Source: Halobacteriovoraceae bacterium (GTDB taxonomy: Bacteria > Bdellovibrionota > Bacteriovoracia > Bacteriovoracales > Bacteriovoracaceae). Taken from it: DNA of 64,000 bases. Location of the stretch: NCBI GenBank assembly GCA_002711995.1, contig PASN01000010.1:132485-196484 (forward strand), read 5' to 3'. Both the position numbers and the translations under genes were made by a program. A model generated the notes under the pieces. The model saw only the letters and a program-made list of their open reading frames with translations. It made no database searches and was not told the DNA's origin. Within the stretch, counting starts at the first letter, position 1. Each line of letters starts with the position of its first letter. Positions 26,864-35,427 of the stretch are shown in pieces.

Positions 26864-28056
26864 GCCTTCTCAAGAAGCGCATTTAAGCACTGAATTAGAG
26901 TATCTTTCTTTAAAGGTTTAGTGAGATATTCGTCACAGCCACACTCTAGAGACTTTTCTCTCTCCTCCTGTAGTGCACAGGCCGTAAGGGCGACGATCTT
27001 TATACTTTTATCTCTATTTTCCAGTTCCCATTTACGAAACTCCCTTGTTGCAGTGTAGCCATCCATTTGCGGCATTTGCATGTCCATAAAAACGAAGTCA
27101 AAGTCGTTGTTCTTCATCTTCTCAAGAGCGTCAAGTCCATCAACGGCCTCTGAAATCTCAAAAGGAAACTTTTTGAGATATGCCTTGACCAGGCTTCGGT
27201 TATTGATAGCGTCATCCACTATTAAAACTTTCAAGGATTTTTCTTTAAGCTTGGAGTCATCGCTCTTCTCAGTTTTAGGAGAAGCTTTTTTGATGGAGCT
27301 GGCCGAAGCTTCCTTAAGGTTAAGACCTGCGATAAATTTAGAGCCTTTCCCCACTTCACTCTCCACGTAAATGGATGAGCCCATAAGGTTGATGAGCTCA
27401 GAAGTTATAGACAGCCCCAAGCCTGTGCCACCAAAAGTTCTATTTGACTTGCCCTCGACTTGAGAAAATTTTTTAAAGATTTTCTTTTGTTGGTTCTCAG
27501 CAATTCCAATCCCTGTATCTTCAACAACAATAAGGAGATTGCCCTTAACTTTGTTATCCTTGTTCTTGCTTAAAGTGAATTTAACATGTCCTTCAGATGT
27601 GAACTTTAATGCATTTCCAACAAGATTAATTAAAACCTGACTAATCCTGGACATGTCTCCTAAATAGACACCTTCAACATCATCTTCAATATTGGATGTC
27701 AGTTTCACATTCTTTTGTTTTGCTTGCCAGGAGAAGATATCGAATATTTTTTCAAACAGTGAGTGGAAGTCCACTTCTTCTTCATCAAGAACCAGCTCAC
27801 CGGCCTCTATTTTAGAAAAGTCTAGAATGTCGTTAACTAAATTCAGAAGAATCTCACTGGAGTTTTTTAAAACACCGACATGCTGCTTCTGTTCAGGATT
27901 AAGTTCTGAATCCTGCAGGAGATCTGAAAGCCCCACAATTGAATTCAATGGAGTTCTGATCTCATGACTTATATTTGCCAGGAACTCACCTTTTATCTTC
28001 GCATGCTTTTGAGCATCCAGTTCGGCCTGCCGTCTTTGTTCTATTTCTTTTTGCAA
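26860..28056 (-). CDS. Hybrid histidine kinase, catalytic half (HisKA-HATPase-REC) downstream of an in-frame TAG
   Basis: This is the cytoplasmic half of a hybrid sensor kinase. It has a HisKA domain with the phosphorylated His (ANISHEIRTPLNSIVGL), an ATPase domain (LVGNALKFTSEGHVKF, VEDTGIGIAE, FGGTGLGLSI) and a C-terminal receiver (VLIVDDAINNRSLV, VFMDMQMPQMDGYTA, Lys in YLTKPL). The only way to start here is TTG 28056, which has no good ribosome binding site. It follows the sensor half in the same frame after a single TAG, so the two are one broken or read-through gene. Confidence 0.9.
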   Translation of the reverse strand: MQKEIEQRRQAELDAQKHAKIKGEFLANISHEIRTPLNSIVGLSDLLQDSELNPEQKQHVGVLKNSSEILLNLVNDILDFSKIEAGELVLDEEEVDFHSLFEKIFDIFSWQAKQKNVKLTSNIEDDVEGVYLGDMSRISQVLINLVGNALKFTSEGHVKFTLSKNKDNKVKGNLLIVVEDTGIGIAENQQKKIFKKFSQVEGKSNRTFGGTGLGLSITSELINLMGSSIYVESEVGKGSKFIAGLNLKEASASSIKKASPKTEKSDDSKLKEKSLKVLIVDDAINNRSLVKAYLKKFPFEISEAVDGLDALEKMKNNDFDFVFMDMQMPQMDGYTATREFRKWELENRDKSIKIVALTACALQEEREKSLECGCDEYLTKPLKKDTLIQCLNALLEKA

Positions 28057-28059
28057 ATC

Positions 28060-28062
28060 CTA
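28060..28062 (-). other. In-frame TAG inside the hybrid histidine kinase gene
   Basis: TAG on the minus strand separates KVVTKRT from DLQKEIEQRR with no frame change. Sensor kinases commonly read RTEDLQKEIE at this linker, so a single G-to-T change of a GAG Glu codon explains the sequence. Without read-through the kinase would have no sensor. Confidence 0.85.
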
Positions 28063-28890
28063 GGTTCTTTTTGTTACCACTTTGGTGATTCTATCTTTTT
28101 GTCTAAGAATAAAATATGTGTAAACAGAGATCCCAAAGAATGGAAGAAAGAGAATAAAGCTTACAAGAACAACTTTTTCGAAAAGTGCCCTATTTTGAAT
28201 TTCTTTATTCATTTGGGCCACATAAAAGAAGTCCACCCCATTGAAGCTTGCTACCTTTTTAGTCTGAGTGAGTGATTTATCAAAGTTCAACGCCTCAGTG
28301 ACAACTTTTAAGCTTCTAGAGTTTAGATCATACTCAAAAAAGCTATTCGCGCTCCTTCTATTAAAAATTAAGCGTTCAAACTTAATTAGCTTGCTATCGG
28401 AGAGATGCACTTCATTTAGATCAAAGGCAACGCTTAAAAAGCCTTTTTGTCCGCCGACAGAACTCACGAATTTTGTAAATATTAGCTTTGGATCGCTCTT
28501 GCCCTCGATCTGTGACTCTTCCAAAATATTTATGCTATCACAGACATTGGACTCATTATTAATAGTTGAAACTACTTGGTCATTATTGTCTCTCCAACAC
28601 AGAGTAAGCTGTTTGTCCCCTAAAACTCTTCTTACATAGGTGTTAAATTCTTTAACACTAACATCATTGGACGCCGCAAAGAGGTTTGAGACAGTATCAA
28701 GGCTAGCTCTTCTACTTTTTATTTGAGTGAGAATAGATAAAAAGTTTTTATCAACTGAGGCCTGAAAGCTTTCTGATTGAAGATTTTCGACAACTTCGAC
28801 CCTTGAGTTATAATAATAAAATGATAAGGCAAAACCGGCCAATATAAATAAAGGTATTGCAGTGTAGTCTTTGCCGATTTTAAAGTTCAT
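28060..28890 (-). CDS. Hybrid histidine kinase, membrane sensor half, ending at in-frame TAG
   Basis: This is the sensor half of the same kinase. It has two membrane segments (IPLFILAGFALSFYYY near residue 15 and VVLVSFILFLPFFGISVYTYF near residue 245) flanking a periplasmic domain of about 215 residues. After the second segment the chain reads RQKDRITKVVTKRT then TAG (28062-28060), then DLQKEIEQRRQAELD and the HisKA domain in the same frame. The usual sequence of such linkers would have Glu at the TAG position. It starts one base after the Tat-exported binding protein gene, a plausible ligand-presenting partner. Confidence 0.85.
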   Translation of the reverse strand: MNFKIGKDYTAIPLFILAGFALSFYYYNSRVEVVENLQSESFQASVDKNFLSILTQIKSRRASLDTVSNLFAASNDVSVKEFNTYVRRVLGDKQLTLCWRDNNDQVVSTINNESNVCDSINILEESQIEGKSDPKLIFTKFVSSVGGQKGFLSVAFDLNEVHLSDSKLIKFERLIFNRRSANSFFEYDLNSRSLKVVTEALNFDKSLTQTKKVASFNGVDFFYVAQMNKEIQNRALFEKVVLVSFILFLPFFGISVYTYFILRQKDRITKVVTKRT

Positions 28891-28891
28891 T

Positions 28892-30346
28892 TTATTTGAG
28901 CACCCTTGCTAACCCGGAAGGATAAGAACTCTTTATAAAGCTCCATTGCTTTACCTGTTCCTTTCTGCCAAGTTCATCCGTAATCCTCTCCCACTTCTGA
29001 GAAACTTTCTTAAGAGCAAGCTTAGGAGAAACCTGCGACTTTAAAGCGGCCTGAAGAGCATCTCGAAGGGTTGAGAAGTATCTTCCATGACCTTTAACAT
29101 AGAAGTCTGGCATGCTGGTTATAAGACTTTTCTTATGAGCGTAAAGAAAGTCTTTAGTGTAGATTTCCTGTATAACCTTGTCATTGTAATGCTCGCTTCT
29201 AAAAGGATCAAAAAATCCGTCTTTTTCACGAACCGATGTTGTGGAAACAACAGGCGTGCTTGCAAACAAACAGAAAAGATAAGCAAGCTCACTCATCGTT
29301 GAACGTGAAGAAACAACATAGTTCCAACCCCAATTGAAATATGACATCGGGAATACTTTACCATCAAACTCTCCACCGGGCAAAGAAGAGTAGCCCAATT
29401 TCTTTGCATAGCTTGGGTTGCTGCGCACCATGGCCTTCTGAGTTCCTCCCCACCCAAAATTGCAAAATTTATTGCCTTGCAAGTAGGAGTCAAAATTTTC
29501 AAAAAGACCATCTTCAAAAACGCTTTCGCTCAGGTGTTTGGTCGCTTCAACCATTTCTGCTAACGCTTCAACTCCCGCCTCATTGTTAAATTGAGGAACA
29601 AAGTTATCGTCGACAGGAAATAGGCCTTTTGCATGAAACCTAAGCCAAAACTCCCAGGCCGAGTAGATCTTGGTTCTGAATATGCTGCCCCCAAACCTAT
29701 TATTTTTAGGATCGTGGAACAGTTTCATTTGGCGATCCAACTGCTTCCATGTCTTTGGCGCTCCCAACTCCTCCCCATAGAGATCAAAGTAGTTTGACTT
29801 AGCTTTGGAATCTTCTAGCCATTCCTTGTTGTAGAACATCATATATGTGTCGCCATCGCTTTGATAGCCGTACAAGTTCCCTTTATATCGATCTCCTAGA
29901 TCATATAGCGAAGACTCCCACAGACCTATGGGCTCGTGCTCCCTTGCAAATGGCGTAAGATCCTTAACAGCTCCCGCCTCCACAAGATCAGGAAGAGACA
30001 TGGTTGCAGGCAGTGCGATATCAATGGGATCACCATTTCCAGGCTTTAAGAGACCATCAACCAACAACTCGGAAGCAACATTATCCAGCGCGGCCTCTCT
30101 AAGCTCCACTAGAACTCCTGTAAGTTTAGTAAACGAAGATGCAACAGGTTTAAGGTTGGCCAAAGAACCTTTAGGATATAGCAGTGTTAGTTTTTTGTTT
30201 TTGTTTCCCCAAACATCTCTGACTTTCTTTGCAATTTTTAAATGCAACTCATCCGGTGATTGAGAAAAAGCAAGGTGCGGAAAGCTTGATGCCGCCAACA
30301 CCATCTTCCCTCCATCCATTAAAAATTTTCTTCTTGTCAGTTTCAT
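28892..30346 (-). CDS. Tat-exported extracellular solute-binding protein
   Basis: This 484-residue periplasmic binding protein has a twin-arginine signal (LTRRKFLMDGG followed by a hydrophobic core and AFS). Export folded by Tat suggests folding or cofactor needs before transport. Its mature part resembles sugar/polyamine-type binding proteins (SBP_bac_1 style: LFHDPKNNRFGGSIFRTK, LQGNKFCNFGWGGTQKA). No permease or ATPase gene is nearby. It is the first gene of an operon whose next gene, one base away, is the membrane histidine kinase; the pair looks like a binding-protein-dependent sensor. Confidence 0.85.
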   Translation of the reverse strand: MKLTRRKFLMDGGKMVLAASSFPHLAFSQSPDELHLKIAKKVRDVWGNKNKKLTLLYPKGSLANLKPVASSFTKLTGVLVELREAALDNVASELLVDGLLKPGNGDPIDIALPATMSLPDLVEAGAVKDLTPFAREHEPIGLWESSLYDLGDRYKGNLYGYQSDGDTYMMFYNKEWLEDSKAKSNYFDLYGEELGAPKTWKQLDRQMKLFHDPKNNRFGGSIFRTKIYSAWEFWLRFHAKGLFPVDDNFVPQFNNEAGVEALAEMVEATKHLSESVFEDGLFENFDSYLQGNKFCNFGWGGTQKAMVRSNPSYAKKLGYSSLPGGEFDGKVFPMSYFNWGWNYVVSSRSTMSELAYLFCLFASTPVVSTTSVREKDGFFDPFRSEHYNDKVIQEIYTKDFLYAHKKSLITSMPDFYVKGHGRYFSTLRDALQAALKSQVSPKLALKKVSQKWERITDELGRKEQVKQWSFIKSSYPSGLARVLK

Positions 30347-30526
30347 ATGATCCGAGTGTCAATTTTAGTTTTCTTCATATTTACTCATAGTTTGGCGTTT
30401 ATTGCATGTGATTAAAAAGTTCCTTATTTGTATAGATTTGTTCAAAAATCAAAGATTAAGGCTACTTCCGTGGTTTGTTTTTTGTTCAAAGAATCGTAGA
30501 ATAAAATAAAAAACTCAGGAGATAAT

Positions 30527-31018
30527 ATGCCTTCATTTGATTTAGTTTCTTCACTAGACATGGGTGAGCTTAAAAACGTAATTAATATGGCCAACAGACA
30601 GATTACCGGGCGTTATGATTTTAAAGGCTCAAAATGTAACGTGGAGCTTAAAGGCGATCAGGAGCTTGAAATTCTTGCTGAAACTGAAAGTCGAATCGAA
30701 GCTGCAATGCAAATATTGTTTTCAAACATGACAAAGAGAGGCCTAGGGCTTAAATGCTTGGATGTGCAAAAGGTTGAGCCAACTGGGCACCAAATGTATA
30801 AGTTAAAAATCATTCTTAATTCAGGTATCAATAAAGAGAAGGCCAAGATTATTAACAAGGCCATAAAAGACTCAAAAGCTAAAGTGTCTACACAGTACTT
30901 GGATGAAAAAATACGTATAAGCGGTAAAAAAATTGATGACCTTCAAAAGACTTTCCAGATGGTTCGCTCGCTTAAGGATTTAGATATCGATGTAAAAATG
31001 GAGAACATGAAGTCATAG
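30527..31018 (+). CDS. yajQ: YajQ-family cyclic-di-GMP-binding/nucleic-acid-binding protein
   Basis: This 163-residue protein matches YajQ throughout: MPSFDLVSSLDMGELKNVI, ITGRYDFKGSKCNVELKG, and KAKIINKAIKDSKAK. YajQ proteins have two ferredoxin-like folds, bind nucleic acids, and in Xanthomonas act as cyclic-di-GMP receptors. CAGGAG precedes the ATG. It stands alone and ends three bases before the convergent EamA gene. Confidence 0.95.
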   Translation: MPSFDLVSSLDMGELKNVINMANRQITGRYDFKGSKCNVELKGDQELEILAETESRIEAAMQILFSNMTKRGLGLKCLDVQKVEPTGHQMYKLKIILNSGINKEKAKIINKAIKDSKAKVSTQYLDEKIRISGKKIDDLQKTFQMVRSLKDLDIDVKMENMKS

Positions 31019-31021
31019 ACT

Positions 31022-31918
31022 TCAGTTCTTTTTTGCTTCTTTATAGTGGATCCAGCTCATTAATCCCACAGAGCTAAGTACCAGGCCAATCCCTAGTAAA
31101 TGAGTTAGGTAAAACCTCTCCCCCAGTAAAAAGTAAGACAACAGCAATGCGCTTATTGGCATGACTGACATCATTCCGGCCGCGGTGGTCCCTTCCGCCT
31201 TGGACACGCCTCTGTACCAGAGAACTGAACCAGCTCCAAGTGTGGCAATCCCCCACCATGAAAGTGCCAACCACCTATCTAGTGGAGCTTGAATAAATTT
31301 ATCATACTCGAAGTCAATCCAAGCAATCCCCACAAATAGTGGCAAAGACAGAGCACACCCTAAAAAACTGGCAAATACGGGGTCAATATCTTTCATAACT
31401 CGTTTTCCAAGAAGGGTGTAACTTGCCTCACAACAAATTGCTAAAAACACCATTGCAATACCATATAGGAAGTTCTCACTATCTCCCATTGCAAATTTTC
31501 CCTTAAACACATTAACCACTACGACGCCAGCAACGCCCAAAGCGACGGCCATAAGTCGCTTCTTTCCTAAGGGTGAATTCATAAAGAAATAGGCCCCAAT
31601 AGCTGTAACTGCGGGAGTTAAACTCATCACAAGACTTCCGGCCACACCAGAGACAAACTTCATTCCATAGATAAGAAGCACTGTGAAACCAACCATGCCA
31701 AATAAAGCAATACCTGCAACTGTAAGCCAGTCTCTTTGGGACATTTTTTTAAAGTTCTTTTTAAAGTCTTTTAATACAAAAGGAAGCAGCACCAGTGTGG
31801 CAAGAAGCACTCTAAATAGAGAAGCGCTAAGGATTGGAAACTCCTCACCCACAAGCTTGCTAATTGGCGTCGCACTCCCAAAAAAAATCATGCCAAGAAT
31901 TAATAATAGAATTGTGAT
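31022..31918 (-). CDS. EamA/DMT family transporter, probable ATC start
   Basis: This is a ten-segment drug/metabolite transporter with two EamA halves (FGSATPISKLVGEEFPIL; TPAVTAIGAYFFMNSPLG; MMSVMPISALLLSYFLLGE). ATG 31891 would start in the middle of membrane segment 1. In the same frame eight residues earlier lie VITILLLILG, completing it; no ATG, GTG or TTG is available there before a stop at 31948-31946. ATC 31918 lies six bases after GGGAG and gives MITILLLILGMIFFG. I therefore suggest an ATC start; if wrong, ATG 31891 is the fallback. Confidence 0.8.
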   Translation of the reverse strand: MTILLLILGMIFFGSATPISKLVGEEFPILSASLFRVLLATLVLLPFVLKDFKKNFKKMSQRDWLTVAGIALFGMVGFTVLLIYGMKFVSGVAGSLVMSLTPAVTAIGAYFFMNSPLGKKRLMAVALGVAGVVVVNVFKGKFAMGDSENFLYGIAMVFLAICCEASYTLLGKRVMKDIDPVFASFLGCALSLPLFVGIAWIDFEYDKFIQAPLDRWLALSWWGIATLGAGSVLWYRGVSKAEGTTAAGMMSVMPISALLLSYFLLGERFYLTHLLGIGLVLSSVGLMSWIHYKEAKKN

Positions 31919-32077
31919 AACACACTCCCTTCTTTGGTGATCAGACTAAATTCTATAAAACCACAAGTTCAAATACTAACTTAGAGGCCAACCAAATATT
32001 TGGCACAATCTCCGACAGCGACACTCAAGAAAATAAAAATCCTTAGTTTCTTAAACGTCCAGTCCGATAAGTGGATA

Positions 32078-32416
32078 ATGTTTAAGTATACTTTGGCACT
32101 TTTCACTATTCTCACAAATTGCTACTCAGAAACCTTCACCATGCTCGGTGATAAAGACTCTATCGTGGAGGTAAAGTCTGTAGATGGGATAAAATACACA
32201 AACTTCCATCAGAGCGCTCTGGCCTTAAAGGCATTGAAGAGTAAAAAACCTAATCTGGATTCCAAAAAGCTTATTGGCAATCCGGCGAGCAGGAATTGTA
32301 CTCTTCTAGGTGGAAAAAGCATTATTCTTAGAGATTCTAAAAATAGGCAATATGACTTTTGCAGATTTCAGGATGAATCAATGATTGATTCTTGGAGCTT
32401 GTATGAAAAGCATTAG
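32078..32416 (+). CDS. Exported DUF333-like protein
   Basis: The start is ATG 32078, which puts the signal (MFKYTLALFTILTNCYS) at the N terminus; the open frame reaches 32000 without support. The C terminus has the DUF333 pattern NPASRNCTLLGG, then Cys in YDFCRFQDESMIDSW. DUF333 modules are small secreted Cys-containing domains. It overlaps the following papain-like protease gene by 14 bases, so the two are translationally linked. The regulation or inhibition of that protease by this protein is a possibility, without direct evidence. Confidence 0.6.
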   Translation: MFKYTLALFTILTNCYSETFTMLGDKDSIVEVKSVDGIKYTNFHQSALALKALKSKKPNLDSKKLIGNPASRNCTLLGGKSIILRDSKNRQYDFCRFQDESMIDSWSLYEKH

Positions 32417-33602
32417 CCTACTTATTGCTCTCACGTTCTGCAACTCAGCTATGGCGACTGCTTACAAGAAACTAAGTAAAGATTACGTTGACGCCCAAGT
32501 TCATGAGATTGAAAACTTCCCTTTAGTAAGAACCCAGGATGGTGTGGGTATTTGCTATGCTGCAACGGCCACACAGCTTTTAAATTACCAGTACTGCAAA
32601 CAAAATGAACTCGATTGTTCTGTATTAGAGAATCAGTTATCAATGCTTGATGTGGCGGCCCATTCAGAATGGTACACAAAGTCCATCCCTATTGGTGGCA
32701 TCCCTTACACTCTTTTAAGAGTTTTGAAGGATCAGGCGCGCACACTGTATAAAGAAAGCTGTTTGCCTTTTGAGCTGCTTGCTCACAAAGAGGGAGATTT
32801 TGACAAAGCTCAGGGCAAGGCCTACAGAGGGCTAGAAGAAATATTTAATAAACGTCCGAAGTACCTTTCTATGGAGCAGCAGATGTGTCATGCAAAGACC
32901 ATAAAATCATTCATGCCTATAGAAAAAGACTTGCAGGCGATTATAAATGCTTTTCAGGCCAATAGTGTGGCCCAATTTGTATATGAAGTGGCCGTCAGAG
33001 ATGAGTGCCTTGATGAGCAACAAAAGGTGGAGGTGCCAAAGTTTAAACCCGGAACTTATCCTCCTTATACAAACAATAAAGAGGTGGACCCCAAATCCTT
33101 ATTGGGCAAAGTCGAAAAACTAGTTTTAAATGACATTCCCGTTGGGCTTTCATTTTGCACTCACAAGAGAGGTGGTTTTTCAGATTATTGTGGCGCCCAC
33201 GCAGCAACAATCGTTGGGGTGAAAGAAAGCTGCAATAAAAATGATTGCCGTATTTTGGTTAAGGTTCATAATAGTTATGGACAAAGTTGGCAAGACTTCA
33301 ACAACGATGGATGGGTCGATGGGATCACCCTCATGGAAAGGGCAATAGACTATAATGACAAAGGACTTCTTACCTGGATTAGTCAATATGCCAATGAAGG
33401 AGAAATACCTAAAAAGCGATTAAAGCGCAGTAGAAAAGAAATAAAGTTGAATAATGAAAACTTCGCATTGGAAAACAAGGAAACCGAGACCTATCCCGAA
33501 AACTTAGACCCCTCCAAACGTCCAATGTTTAGATGCGACGGAAATTACTTCGGCCAATGGAAACCGGACAGTAATTGCAAATTCATGATGTACACAAAAT
33601 AG
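32403..33602 (+). CDS. Exported papain-like cysteine protease (C1 family)
   Basis: Starting at ATG 32403, the 399-residue protein has a signal peptide (SLLIALTFCNSAMA). Papain catalytic elements are in order: oxyanion Gln and nucleophile Cys in QDGVGICYAATATQLL (Gln six residues before Cys as in papain), the catalytic His in CGAHAATIVGV and the Asn in VHNSYGQSWQDF. About 150 residues between Cys and His include a Cys-rich insertion. C-terminal basic tail KKRLKRSRKE is followed by a further Cys pair. It is a secreted or periplasmic protease, fitting a predatory or scavenging lifestyle. It ends two bases before the convergent operon. Confidence 0.85.
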   Translation: MKSISLLIALTFCNSAMATAYKKLSKDYVDAQVHEIENFPLVRTQDGVGICYAATATQLLNYQYCKQNELDCSVLENQLSMLDVAAHSEWYTKSIPIGGIPYTLLRVLKDQARTLYKESCLPFELLAHKEGDFDKAQGKAYRGLEEIFNKRPKYLSMEQQMCHAKTIKSFMPIEKDLQAIINAFQANSVAQFVYEVAVRDECLDEQQKVEVPKFKPGTYPPYTNNKEVDPKSLLGKVEKLVLNDIPVGLSFCTHKRGGFSDYCGAHAATIVGVKESCNKNDCRILVKVHNSYGQSWQDFNNDGWVDGITLMERAIDYNDKGLLTWISQYANEGEIPKKRLKRSRKEIKLNNENFALENKETETYPENLDPSKRPMFRCDGNYFGQWKPDSNCKFMMYTK

Positions 33603-33604
33603 GA

Positions 33605-35014
33605 TTAATTAAGTTTCAGGGCCACCAGCTCCTTAACTTTTCCCACTAATTTTTCTCTTTGTTCTTTCGATGGATTGTACTTACTCGAGATATACGGACT
33701 AACTGTCGAACGATCGAAGTAAAATTTGCCATCTTCCAACTCTTTATTAGTAGATAAAAGCCATGCCACGGTGTCTGCACCCTGCATTGCAGATCTAAGT
33801 CGGTTCCCAATTAACTTGTAAAATTTAGGCAAGGCCTCTTTAAGACCTCCAGTATCAACCCAACCTGGGTGCATAGAGACCATGGAGTATTCGCTCCACT
33901 CACTGGCCTTTGCCAACTCTTCAACAAGTGTGACTTGAGCTCTTTTAACATTGGCATAGGTATCAACCTTGTCATAGTCCTTTCCTGAAAATAGCTTTTG
34001 AAGATCCAGCTCTTTAAGATACATGCCGCCAGAGCTAACCCAAACGATTCTTGCACCCTGCTTTAGCTTGCCCTTTCTTCTAAGTCTCTCAATTAAAAGG
34101 TAATGACCCACAAGTTGGGAGGCGCACTGGAATTCCACTCCCTCATCATTGAACTTTACATCTTCAGGCATTCCACCAGCGTTCAATGCAATAAGATCAA
34201 GGGCGTCAACCTTATCGCAGAAATTTGAAATCTCAGACCAGTCGGCCATGTCCAAAGAAATGAACGCTGTATTATCATGTTCATTGGCAAAGCGTTTACC
34301 TTTGTCTTTGCTCCTCCCGGTAACAGTCACAGAGGCTCCCAGGTTGGCCAAAGTTCCGGCGACCTCTGCGCCTATTCCTGAGGTTCCACCGGTGACTAAG
34401 GCACTCTTATTTTGAAGGTTTAGATTATCAAGATTTTCATCAAAGTATTTCTTATGGCGATTAAAGCCAATCTTATCAAACGAGAATAAAATTGTTTTAT
34501 CTAAAAATCTATCCCAAAGCTTTGTGCCATGATACATATGTATACTCCCAGGAAAAAAGAGAAACCAATAAGCAAATGTGGCACCCAATAAAGGAGCGGC
34601 ACCAGCTTCACCTAATGAAAGCGCATTTAATTTAACACAAGACCAATATGCTATGGCCCCGCCAAATCCACCCAGAAGTCCTAGGTAGACACTTCTAACA
34701 TTTAAAAATTTCTTAAAGATATCATCGTAATAGCAAACAAATATCGGCCACAGACCTAAATAAGTTATTGAATATGAGTTGGAATCAATTACATTAAAGC
34801 TTATCAAAAGCCCATCCAACACCAGACCTGCAAGGGTAAAAAGAATGCTAAACAGCCAATATTTTCTCTTAGAGGCGTCTGGACTAAAGACCACGTAATT
34901 TCCGGCCAACACCAGTAGACAAAGCGCCAGAGTAACAAGCGAGTTGTACTGAGCCGATTTTAACACAATTAAAAACCATGCGACCTGAAGAAAAACAACC
35001 TTGAAAAGGATCAC
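33605..35014 (-). CDS. DUF2878 membrane domain fused to short-chain dehydrogenase
   Basis: The N-terminal 170 residues are a five- to six-segment membrane domain with DUF2878 features (FLQVAWFLIVLKSAQYN, LDGLLISFNVI, LGLWPIFVCYYDD, FPGSIHMYHGTKLWD). From about residue 200 an SDR follows with TGGTSGIGAEVAG, LIALNAGGMPEDV, and YANVK as the YxxxK site. DUF2878 and SDR proteins are usually encoded by separate neighbouring genes in clusters with DUF3833 and CHI-like proteins; the fusion supports joint action at the membrane. It is the last gene of a four-gene operon with overlapping starts and stops. The substrate is unknown. Confidence 0.85.
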   Translation of the reverse strand: MILFKVVFLQVAWFLIVLKSAQYNSLVTLALCLLVLAGNYVVFSPDASKRKYWLFSILFTLAGLVLDGLLISFNVIDSNSYSITYLGLWPIFVCYYDDIFKKFLNVRSVYLGLLGGFGGAIAYWSCVKLNALSLGEAGAAPLLGATFAYWFLFFPGSIHMYHGTKLWDRFLDKTILFSFDKIGFNRHKKYFDENLDNLNLQNKSALVTGGTSGIGAEVAGTLANLGASVTVTGRSKDKGKRFANEHDNTAFISLDMADWSEISNFCDKVDALDLIALNAGGMPEDVKFNDEGVEFQCASQLVGHYLLIERLRRKGKLKQGARIVWVSSGGMYLKELDLQKLFSGKDYDKVDTYANVKRAQVTLVEELAKASEWSEYSMVSMHPGWVDTGGLKEALPKFYKLIGNRLRSAMQGADTVAWLLSTNKELEDGKFYFDRSTVSPYISSKYNPSKEQREKLVGKVKELVALKLN

Positions 35015-35427
35015 TACTCTACCGCCAACGACTTTCTAAGCTTTCCGTATAAAAAGGCTAGTCCCGGAATTTTTAGAATCAGCTCCTCCCCAACATCCCA
35101 ATAGTCTCGGTGGTATTCAATCTTTGAATTCTCATCAAATTTAAGGTGGCTACTTCCATGAATCTTGTACTCTTTTCCTTTCATGGAAAACAAAAAGTTC
35201 CATGTTAAAAAGGCCTGCCCATCACTTTTAACTTCATCAATAAAAACGAAGTGAGGATTATCAAGTTTCTCAAACATGTGGTCAAAGAGCTTTGTGAGTT
35301 TTTCAATCCCAGAAAATTCATTGAATGGATCCTTAAAGAAAACATCAGAAGAATAGAACTTATCAATATCAGACAGCGTCTCTTTAGATAGCCCCTCGTA
35401 CCAAACCCTCAATTGCTCTAGGTTCAT
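35014..35427 (-). CDS. NTF2/SnoaL-like protein
   Basis: This 137-residue protein has a SnoaL/NTF2-like cone fold pattern: YEGLSKETLSDIDKFYSSDV followed by FFKDPFNEFSGIEKL and FLTWNFLFSMKG near the middle. Family members are catalytic or binding partners in small-molecule pathways. It overlaps DUF3833 (upstream) by four bases and shares one base with DUF2878-SDR (downstream). The same set of genes recurs in gamma-proteobacterial clusters, so it probably handles the same unknown lipid or small molecule. Confidence 0.8.
   Translation of the reverse strand: MNLEQLRVWYEGLSKETLSDIDKFYSSDVFFKDPFNEFSGIEKLTKLFDHMFEKLDNPHFVFIDEVKSDGQAFLTWNFLFSMKGKEYKIHGSSHLKFDENSKIEYHRDYWDVGEELILKIPGLAFLYGKLRKSLAVE

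Noticed and set aside
417-28062. Pyrrolysine or selenocysteine recoding at the in-frame stops
   Set aside because: Selenocysteine uses TGA, and none of the interrupted proteins is an enzyme known to use pyrrolysine. Nothing in the window supports either machinery.
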